The notes below the pieces were generated by a model, which was not told where the DNA came from, did no database searches, and saw nothing but the letters and a program-made list of their open reading frames with translations. The translations under genes and the position numbers were made by a program. From Parvibaculum indicum (lineage in GTDB: Bacteria; Pseudomonadota; Alphaproteobacteria; Parvibaculales; Parvibaculaceae): a DNA stretch of 64,000 nucleotides. Position 1 is the stretch's first letter. Every line of letters starts with the position of its first letter. The stretch lies in NCBI RefSeq assembly GCF_011762095.1, contig NZ_JAASQO010000003.1:1-64000 (forward strand), given 5' to 3'. Below are positions 58,003 to 64,000 of this stretch, piece after piece.

Positions 58003-58383
58003 TCACGCCAGCGCCTTGCGGAAGATCTCGATTGCGTTGTCGAAGAAATCTTCCAGGCGGCTTTTGAGGTCCGGCGACAGGGCGATCAGCTTGGCGCGTC
58101 CGTCGCTTGGATCGGGCAGTTCGACGATGAGCCCTTTGGCGACCGCGTTGTCGAGATACTTCTTCGCGGTCTGCGGGCTGAGATGGCGCATGAGAAGGAG
58201 GGCCTCCTGTTTACGCACCGGCGTTTCGGCGGCCCAGAGGCCGGTATAGAGGTCCGAATAGTTGATATCCAATATGTCCTTGTCCTGAAGGAAGCGGACC
58301 CATGAGCCGTCCATGGCGTTCAGGGCCTGGACGAATTTGTGGCGCTGCCGATGGCGTTCGTCCGGTTTTGCGGATCTCTTCAT
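58003..58383 (-). CDS. MarR-type winged-helix regulator
   Basis: This 126-residue protein has a winged helix over residues 55-112 (LLLMRHLSPQTAKKYLDNAV, GLIVELPDPSDGRAKLIALS, the wing with its DGR). The N- and C-terminal helices that make MarR dimers are short. It is divergent from the desaturase operon. The AT-rich gap at 58384-58515 probably holds their shared promoters and its operator; no clear palindrome was found there. Confidence 0.8.
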   Translation of the reverse strand: MKRSAKPDERHRQRHKFVQALNAMDGSWVRFLQDKDILDINYSDLYTGLWAAETPVRKQEALLLMRHLSPQTAKKYLDNAVAKGLIVELPDPSDGRAKLIALSPDLKSRLEDFFDNAIEIFRKALA

Positions 58384-58515
58384 GTGTCACCTGCCGATAT
58401 TTTCGCCTATATGCACACAAAACCGGCAATAAATAAACAGATAAAAATAGTTGTAATTTTAGAGGTAGTTTCGTATCGTCCGGACATCGCCTTTCCCGTC
58501 ACGAGGAGCCCGGCC

Positions 58516-59535
58516 ATGCCATCACACTCAACTTTCTGGCGTCATAGCGATGGCGCGATCCCCAACACGCTTGCGTTCTCCTATATCGCCGTCGCGCATG
58601 CCGCCGGCATCGCCCTGCTGGCGCTCGGTCATCCGGTCGCGTGGATCGCGGGCACGCTGCTTGTCGCCCATTCGCTGATCGTCGCGGCCTATCTGATCCA
58701 CGATCTCGCGCATATGGCGATCTTCAGTAGCCGCAAGGTCACGCTCGCGGTCGGCGAAATGCTTTCATGGTTTTGCGGCGCGGCCTATGCGCCCATCGCC
58801 CGTATCGTGCGCATGCATATGCGCCATCATGTCGACCGCGCCGATCTGGCGCTCTTCGATCCGCGTGTCTTTCTGAAAACGGCGCCGGGCTGGCTTCGCC
58901 GCCTCGTCTACGCGCTGGAATGGTGTTACGTCCCGGCGGTCGAACTCATCATGCATTACCAGGTCGTGGCGCGGCCCTTCATCCGGAAGGAATTCGCATC
59001 GGAGCGGCCGCGCGTGATTTTCGTCGGCCTGACGCGCGTTGCGTTCTTCGTCTTCCTTTTCATGCTGAGCCCCTGGGCGCTGCTGGGTTACGCGGTCGCC
59101 TATATGATCTTCCTGACCGAGCTTTTCATCGCCGACGCCTATGCCCATGCCTATGAGTTCTTTCTCGTCGACAGTGCGAATGAAAAGGTCTCGCGCGAAG
59201 GCCGGGGCGGCGACGATTACGATCTGCACCACACTTATTCGAACCTGATTTCGGTCCGCCATCCCTGGCTCAATCTGCTCAACCTGAATTTCGGCTATCA
59301 CTCCGTGCATCACGACGCGCCCACCATCCCCTGGTACAGGCTGCCGGAAGTGCATCGCCAGAGCTACCCGGCGGACGCGCCGCAGGTGCTGCCCTATAGC
59401 GAGCTGTGGCGTTCGTTCCGGGCCAATCGTCTCAAGCGCATCGAAGCGCTCGACGCAGGGTCCATCGGCGAAGGGCCCGGCCGCGCCGACGGGTTCCTCG
59501 GCGTCCATGGCGTCTCCTTCCTGACCGTCGTGTGA
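58516..59535 (+). CDS. Membrane fatty-acid desaturase/hydroxylase family protein
   Basis: This 339-residue integral membrane di-iron enzyme has three histidine clusters, HDLAH, HMRHH and HSVHH. HHTYSN comes between the last two. There are about four membrane segments. Members insert double bonds or hydroxyls into acyl chains, or act on carotenoids or beta-ionone-like groups. ATG 58516 follows GAGGAGC. It heads an operon with an SDR (11 bases on) and a creatininase-like gene; the link between the three is unknown. Confidence 0.85.
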   Translation: MPSHSTFWRHSDGAIPNTLAFSYIAVAHAAGIALLALGHPVAWIAGTLLVAHSLIVAAYLIHDLAHMAIFSSRKVTLAVGEMLSWFCGAAYAPIARIVRMHMRHHVDRADLALFDPRVFLKTAPGWLRRLVYALEWCYVPAVELIMHYQVVARPFIRKEFASERPRVIFVGLTRVAFFVFLFMLSPWALLGYAVAYMIFLTELFIADAYAHAYEFFLVDSANEKVSREGRGGDDYDLHHTYSNLISVRHPWLNLLNLNFGYHSVHHDAPTIPWYRLPEVHRQSYPADAPQVLPYSELWRSFRANRLKRIEALDAGSIGEGPGRADGFLGVHGVSFLTVV

Positions 59536-59546
59536 GAGGAAAGAGC

Positions 59547-60305
59547 GTGAGCGACGACGCGATGGAATTCGCCGGCAAAACGGTACTCGTGACGGGCGCG
59601 GTCACGGGTATCGGCCGGGCGGCGGCGGAAGCCTTCCTTCGGGAAGGCGCGACGGTCGGCGTCAATCATCCCGGTCAGCCGGCGCTATTCGCCGGGATGG
59701 CCGATGAACTGCGCGACCTCCCCGGCAAACTGGTCGAATGCGAAGCCGACGTTTGCGATGCGGCTGGCGTGCAGCGCATGGTCGACGGGTTGGCGAAAGC
59801 GACCGGCAGGCTCGACGTGCTCGTCAACAATGCGGGCATCTCGCAGGTGAAGCCCTTTCTCGAAACCACCGAGGACGACTGGAACAGGATCATCGATACC
59901 GATCTCAAATCCGTCTTTCTCTGTTGCCGCGCGGCGATCCCGCATATGCGCGCGCAAGGCGGCGCGATCGTCAATATCGCATCGGAACTGGCGCTCAGCG
60001 GGCGCGCGCATTTCGCGCCCTATACGGCGGCGAAGGGTGGGGTCATCAGCCTGACGCGCTCTCTGGCGCGCGAATTTGCGCCGTCGATCCGCGTCAACGC
60101 CGTGGCGCCCGGTCCGACGCATACGCCCATGCTCGAAAAGGAAGCGCAGGTGCCCGGTCATGAGGAGGATGTGAACGAGATTCCGCTGGGCCGTTATGCC
60201 GACCCTTCCGAGATTGCCCAGAGCATTCTCTTTCTGGCCTCGTCGCGGGCGAGTTTCTTCTGCGGCGATGTCGTCAGCCCCAATGGCGGCGCGGTGATGC
60301 GCTGA
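59547..60305 (+). CDS. Short-chain dehydrogenase/reductase
   Basis: This 252-residue classical SDR from GTG 59547 (after AGAGGAAAG; ATG 59562 is possible) has TGAVTGIG, NNAG, the catalytic Ser of IASELALSG, and YTAAK with Tyr and Lys. The end FFCGDVVSPNGGAVM is typical of glucose/3-oxoacyl-type members. The substrate is unknown. It sits between desaturase and creatininase with short gaps, so the three are one transcript. Confidence 0.87.
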   Translation: MSDDAMEFAGKTVLVTGAVTGIGRAAAEAFLREGATVGVNHPGQPALFAGMADELRDLPGKLVECEADVCDAAGVQRMVDGLAKATGRLDVLVNNAGISQVKPFLETTEDDWNRIIDTDLKSVFLCCRAAIPHMRAQGGAIVNIASELALSGRAHFAPYTAAKGGVISLTRSLAREFAPSIRVNAVAPGPTHTPMLEKEAQVPGHEEDVNEIPLGRYADPSEIAQSILFLASSRASFFCGDVVSPNGGAVMR

Positions 60306-60319
60306 AGGCGAGAGTTGAA

Positions 60320-61102
60320 ATGATCGAAACGGAATATGCCCATCGGCGGATCGACCTCATGTCCTGGACGACCTATCGGGACCGGCTGAAAGACGATCCG
60401 ATCATCTTCCTGCCGGCCGGCGCCCTCGAACAGCATGGGCCGCATCTGCCGATGGGCTGCGACGCCATTCTCTCCGCCGCCATGGCGGCGCGGGCGGCCG
60501 AGGCACTGGACGGGCTGCAGCTGCCGGGGTTGCGCTATGGCTACAAGTCGCAGTCCCGCAGTGGCGGCGGACAGCTCTTCCCCGGCACGACGAGCCTGGA
60601 CGGCGCGACGCTGACGGCGATGCTGCGCGACATTCTGCGCGAACTGGCGCGGCACGGCGCGCGCCGCGTCGTCGTCGTCAACGGTCATGTGGAGAACCAG
60701 TGGTTCCTGACGGAGGGCATCGACCTCGCCTTGCGGGACCTTGCGCGGTCGCAGGAGGAGATGCGGGTCGTGCGCTGCGAGTACTGGAACTACACGCCGC
60801 AAGCCGTTCTGGAGAGCATGTTCGAAGGTGCCTTTCCGGGCGTCGATCTGGAGCATGCGGCGCTTCTCGAAACATCCATGATGCTCGCCTTGCAGCCGCA
60901 CCTGGTCGATCTCGACGCACTGCCGGAGGATGCTACGGGGGCCTTTCCCGGACATGACGTCTATCCGCAGACCGGCGAGGGCGTGCCGTCATCCGGCGTA
61001 TTGGCGCCCGCCCGCGCGGCCTCGGCCGAAAAGGGCAGGACATTGATCGAGAGTACCGTGGCGGAAATGGCCGCCGCCCTGCGCCGGGAATTCGCGATCT
61101 AG
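60320..61102 (+). CDS. Creatininase-family amidohydrolase
   Basis: This 260-residue metalloenzyme has metal-site residues Glu37, His39 (EQHGPHLP), Asp48, His123 and Glu125 (NGHVEN), spaced as in Pseudomonas creatininase. The loop GGGQLFPGTTSLDGATL and the segment ETSMMLALQPHLVDLD also follow that enzyme closely. Creatinine amidohydrolase is the best call. Yet the neighbours are not creatine-degrading genes, and relatives such as MftE act on other amides, so another cyclic amide or lactam is possible. Confidence 0.8.
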   Translation: MIETEYAHRRIDLMSWTTYRDRLKDDPIIFLPAGALEQHGPHLPMGCDAILSAAMAARAAEALDGLQLPGLRYGYKSQSRSGGGQLFPGTTSLDGATLTAMLRDILRELARHGARRVVVVNGHVENQWFLTEGIDLALRDLARSQEEMRVVRCEYWNYTPQAVLESMFEGAFPGVDLEHAALLETSMMLALQPHLVDLDALPEDATGAFPGHDVYPQTGEGVPSSGVLAPARAASAEKGRTLIESTVAEMAAALRREFAI

Positions 61103-61141
61103 GGCGGACGCGCTCTGAGATGGCGGGCTGAAAACCCTCTC

Positions 61142-61174
61142 CGGGGCTGCCGGGCCCCGATCCCTTTTCTCTTC
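61142..61174 (+). terminator. Terminator-like hairpin after the creatininase gene
   Basis: CGGGGC (61142-61147) and GCCCCG (61154-61159) form a perfect 6-bp stem with loop TGCCGG, followed by ATCCCTTTTCTCTT. The T-run is broken, so it may be only partly efficient. The rest of the 280-base gap holds the Fur-type box. Confidence 0.5.
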
Positions 61175-61211
61175 CTCTGCATGACTTGCCAGCGGCGCGG
61201 AACTTATATAA

Positions 61212-61232
61212 AAATGCAAATCATTCGCAATT
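61212..61232. promoter_or_regulatory. Fur-type iron box before the sigma factor gene
   Basis: AAATGCAAATCATTCGCAATT has the TGCNAATCATTNGCA symmetry of Fur boxes upstream of iron-uptake sigma genes. The TATATAAAA just before it may be the -10 region. Iron-replete Fur would shut off the sigma factor and, through it, the receptor. Confidence 0.65.
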
Positions 61233-61382
61233 AACTGGGGCAAGTGATGTCGGGCGGGGGCGCTTGGTTATCCGCGCACAGGGCGACGGAGCATGCATCG
61301 GCATGTGCCGATCCCCGCGTCGGAACTGTTTTCATATCCGGTGACGGGCTGCCGGCTTGCCTTTCGAAGGAGACAGGGTGCG

Positions 61383-61898
61383 ATGACGGCGTGGCGTGAT
61401 CGTGTCGCACAGTTGTTCGTGAACCATCATCGCCGTCTCGAGGCGATGGTGACGCGGCGTGTCCATAACCGGGAGGTGGCGTCCGAGCTGGTGCAGGATG
61501 TGTTTTCGCGCGTGTTCAAGAGCGGCAGCCGCGGCTCGCTCGATGCCGATACCAAGGTCTTGTACGCGGCGGCGCGCAATGCGGCGACCGAGCATTTGCG
61601 GACGGAATGGCGTCGAGACCGGATCATGGACCGGATCCAGCCCCAGCAACTCGCCTGCGAGACGCCGACGCCCGAACAGGTGTTCGAAGGACGCTCGGAG
61701 CTGGAAGCGTTGAATGGAGCGCTGGAGGAACTCAGTACCCGCTGCCGGGAGATTTTCATTCTCCACCGGGTGGAGGGGGTGCCGAATGCCGAAATCGCCG
61801 CGCGCTTCGACATTTCCGTCAGCGCGGTGGAAAAGCATATCGCCCGGGCCTTGCGCCATTGCCAGGCGAGCCTTTCGGCCTATCGGGATCGTATGTAA
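61383..61898 (+). CDS. FecI-like ECF sigma factor
   Basis: This 171-residue ECF sigma factor has region 2 in about residues 8-75 (LFVNHHRRLEAMVTRRVHNR, ASELVQDVFSRVFK) and region 4 in 105-160 (LEELSTRCREIFILHRVEGV, AEIAARFDISVSAVEKHIAR). It directs transcription of the receptor gene downstream when FecR relays a signal. ATG 61383 follows GGAGACAGGG. Confidence 0.92.
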   Translation: MTAWRDRVAQLFVNHHRRLEAMVTRRVHNREVASELVQDVFSRVFKSGSRGSLDADTKVLYAAARNAATEHLRTEWRRDRIMDRIQPQQLACETPTPEQVFEGRSELEALNGALEELSTRCREIFILHRVEGVPNAEIAARFDISVSAVEKHIARALRHCQASLSAYRDRM

Positions 61899-62016
61899 TC
61901 CTGTTTTGTACATTATATGTGTGGATATCGCTTCGCCGTCCGTTTAACAGGACAGGAGACCGACAGGTCCACGCGGTGCGTACAGGCGCATGTGCTCAAT
62001 GCCGAACGGGTAGCAG

Positions 62017-62973
62017 ATGGGTGTCGAGAGCCGGCCGACGGAAAAACAGAAAGACGATGCGGCGCTCTGGCTGGCCAAGCGGGCAGGCGGCTCCATGTCG
62101 CGGACGGAAGCGCGCGCTTTCGACGAATGGCTGAATAGGGATGCCGGAAACCGGCTGGCCTTCGACGAAATGCGCGTTCTCTGGGCGCAGTTGGAGGCGC
62201 CTGCCGAGGTGACGGCCAGCCACTATCCGCTGCGCGGCGCTTTTCAGCGTTTTTTCTGGTCCGTGCGGACATGGGCCGCCGCCCCCGCCGCGCTTGCAAT
62301 GGTTCTGCTGTCGATCTGGGTCGTGAATCCCGAGATGCTGACGGACTGGGGGGCGGATATCGCATCGGGCCACAAATCGGTCACCGAAGTGAATTTGCCC
62401 GACGGCTCGTCGGCCTGGATAGGCGCGGACACCGCCCTTGCGCTTCATTTCAGCGAAACGGAACGGCGCGTGGATATCCTGCATGGCGAGGCCTTCTTCG
62501 ATGTGCGGCATGGCGGGTCCCCCGCCTTCGTCGTGGAGGCCGAGGGCGGCAGGGTTCGTGTCGTGGGAACCCGGTTCAACGTCAATACGCTGGGCGACAC
62601 GATGCATGTCGTCGTGCAGAAGGGGCGCGTGGAGGTCACCGGAAAAAAGGACTCCGAGCCCAGGATTCTCGTGCCGGGCGATCTCGTCTCCGTGAGGGAG
62701 GGGCATGCGGGCCCGGTGAAAGCCGCGAATATCGACGACGAACTCGCATGGATGTCGGGGCGTCTCGTCGTGAGGGATCGTCCGGTAAGAGAAGTGGCCG
62801 GGATATTGTCGCGGCAGGAGCCCGGCTGGATCGTCGTCGGCGATCGGCTCGGTGTGGAAACCGTATCGGGCACCTTTCCGCTCGATGACATTGATGCGGC
62901 ATTGAACACGATTGCCGCCGCCACGGGCGGCGAAATCATACATGCGACACCCTGGGTGACGGTCGTCTACTGA
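62017..62973 (+). CDS. FecR-family anti-sigma regulator
   Basis: This 318-residue inner-membrane regulator has an N-terminal DUF4880-like cytoplasmic part (DAALWLAKRAGGSMSRTEAR, AFDEWLNRDAGNRLAFDEM) and one membrane helix near residue 95 (APAALAMVLLSIWVV). The periplasmic FecR domain has RVDILHGEAFFDV and RVRVVGTRFNVNTLGDTMHV, and a C-terminal STN-contacting part follows (VREVAGILSRQEPGW). It passes the signal from the loaded receptor to the sigma factor encoded just upstream. Confidence 0.92.
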   Translation: MGVESRPTEKQKDDAALWLAKRAGGSMSRTEARAFDEWLNRDAGNRLAFDEMRVLWAQLEAPAEVTASHYPLRGAFQRFFWSVRTWAAAPAALAMVLLSIWVVNPEMLTDWGADIASGHKSVTEVNLPDGSSAWIGADTALALHFSETERRVDILHGEAFFDVRHGGSPAFVVEAEGGRVRVVGTRFNVNTLGDTMHVVVQKGRVEVTGKKDSEPRILVPGDLVSVREGHAGPVKAANIDDELAWMSGRLVVRDRPVREVAGILSRQEPGWIVVGDRLGVETVSGTFPLDDIDAALNTIAAATGGEIIHATPWVTVVY

Positions 62974-63109
62974 CCCCTCTTCGCGGCCGAACCGCACATC
63001 TCCGGAAAATTTCATCCTGCAAGTGAGGATCACTCTCATTCGCGCATTTTACTCGGTGAAAGGTCGAGGACGACCGCCTTGGCCAGTAGTAAAAAAGGGG
63101 TGATTTTCG

Positions 63110-64000
63110 ATGTCGGGGACTGAAACCGGAAGACGTTGTCTTGCTGCATATCTGATGGGCGGGACGGCGCTCGCATTGTCCGCCCTGTTCGTGTCTTCCC
63201 CGGCTTCGGCACAAGAAGTTCCCGCCGCCAGCGAAGTCCGGCGTTATGCCTTCGACATAGACGCAAAGCCCCTGGCCGAGGCGATCGCCGATGTCGGCGC
63301 CGTATCGGGATGGCGTATCGCCTATTCCTTCGAGCTGCCGGAAAATACGGTGAGCGGCGGCCTGCGCGGCAACTTTACCGTGGAAGAAGCGATGCGCCGC
63401 CTGCTGTCGGGCACCGGCGTGACCTACCGGGTAAGCGGTGCGCAATCCATCGTGCTCGACCGGATGCCGGTCGCCGACGATGACGCCCTGATGCTGGATG
63501 CGATCGATATCACGGCCGTGCCGGTGCAGAATCCGGCGGATCTCAACTACGAATCCTCCAGCTCCGTCGTCTACATTCCTCAGGAGGAGATTCAACGCTT
63601 TCGGGGCACGTCGGTCGGCGATTTCCTGAAAGGCCAGCCCGGCGTGATGACGGGCGACAATCGCAATAGCGGCGCCATCGACATCAATATTCGCGGCATG
63701 CAGGGGCAGGGGCGCGTGCCCGTCGTCATCGACGGGTCCGTCCAGCAGAATACGGTTTATCGCGGATATTCGGGCGTCGCCTCGCGCAACTATATCGATC
63801 CCGACCTGATAGGCGGTGTGGTTATCGAGAAAGGCCCGAGCTCGGGCGTCTACGGCACCGGCGCCACCGGCGGTGTCGCCGTGATGCGCACCTTGCGGGC
63901 GGACGACATCGTAAAGTCCGGCAATAGCTGGGGCGCGCGCATCCGGGGCGGGTTGATGGGCAATACGAGCGAGCCACCGCCGCCCTACACAACCGGCGGT
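63110..64000 (+). CDS. TonB-dependent receptor with STN signalling domain (partial)
   Basis: The first 297 codons run to the window end without a stop. There is a signal peptide to about residue 35 (ending SSPASA). The STN domain (about 43-115; YAFDIDAKPLAEAIADVGAV, GNFTVEEAMRRLLSGTGVTY) talks to FecR. The plug domain has SVGDFLKGQPGVMTGDN, INIRGMQGQGRVPVVIDGSV and GGVVIEKGPSSGVYGTGATG. It takes up an iron chelate or heme, and the barrel that would indicate which one is outside the window. ATG 63110 follows AAGGGGTG. The 136-base gap before it contains GGAAAAT at 63003, a possible FecI-type -35. Confidence 0.92.
   Translation, partial: MSGTETGRRCLAAYLMGGTALALSALFVSSPASAQEVPAASEVRRYAFDIDAKPLAEAIADVGAVSGWRIAYSFELPENTVSGGLRGNFTVEEAMRRLLSGTGVTYRVSGAQSIVLDRMPVADDDALMLDAIDITAVPVQNPADLNYESSSSVVYIPQEEIQRFRGTSVGDFLKGQPGVMTGDNRNSGAIDINIRGMQGQGRVPVVIDGSVQQNTVYRGYSGVASRNYIDPDLIGGVVIEKGPSSGVYGTGATGGVAVMRTLRADDIVKSGNSWGARIRGGLMGNTSEPPPPYTTGG

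Overview
The window looks like chromosomal (or large-replicon) DNA of an alphaproteobacterium of about 60% G+C. The basis is two CYP153-type P450s with an adrenodoxin-type ferredoxin, many acyl-CoA enzymes, FecI/FecR/TonB iron-uptake regulation and a NasT/ANTAR-controlled nitrate assimilation operon. Hydrocarbon-degrading genera such as Parvibaculum or the sphingomonads would fit, but the genus cannot be fixed from sequence alone.

Layout. (1) 0-6 kb: a secreted protein of unknown function and a TPR lipoprotein gene cut by an IS5/IS1031-type element (exact ends and a 3-bp target duplication are visible), divergent from a LuxR-type response regulator and a membrane histidine kinase. (2) 6-39 kb: a large catabolic island. 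It holds two thiolase-like/DUF35 pairs, an acyl-CoA ligase, SDR and zinc alcohol dehydrogenases, two CYP153 P450s, a ferredoxin, a Baeyer-Villiger-type monooxygenase, a luciferase-like monooxygenase, a nitronate-monooxygenase-like flavoprotein, two crotonases, two MaoC-type hydratases, three acyl-CoA dehydrogenases, a dienoyl-CoA reductase-like flavoenzyme, two amidohydrolases, two alpha/beta hydrolases, a hotdog thioesterase and GntR and IclR regulators. Decayed genes lie among them: a ring-hydroxylating dioxygenase start fused to a PdxA-like end, a third CYP153 tail, and a ferredoxin. A shared AT-rich palindrome stands in front of at least six of the island's transcription units, which suggests one regulon. 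The enzymes fit terminal or alicyclic hydroxylation, oxidation, optional lactone formation and opening, CoA activation, beta-oxidation and aldolytic side-chain cleavage of an alicyclic, terpenoid or steroid-like substrate. The substrate itself is an inference.

(3) 39-44.6 kb: an IS5 remnant and a TCCCTG-rich repeat tract, then a YhiI-RbbA-YhhJ-type ABC export operon. (4) 44.6-58 kb: a strongly structured leader RNA candidate, mobA, mobB and nasT, then a leader with two ANNGNN hexaloop hairpins (the ANTAR target) ending in a terminator, and the operon porin-nrtA-nrtB-nrtC-nirB-nirD-nasA-cobA. This operon imports nitrate, reduces it to ammonium and makes the siroheme and Mo-cofactor inputs. A 62-bp direct repeat flanks block 39.4-58.0 kb.

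(5) 58-64 kb: a MarR-type regulator divergent from a fatty-acid desaturase/SDR/creatininase operon, then a Fur-type box, a FecI-type sigma factor, FecR and the first 297 codons of a TonB receptor with an STN signalling domain, cut by the window end.
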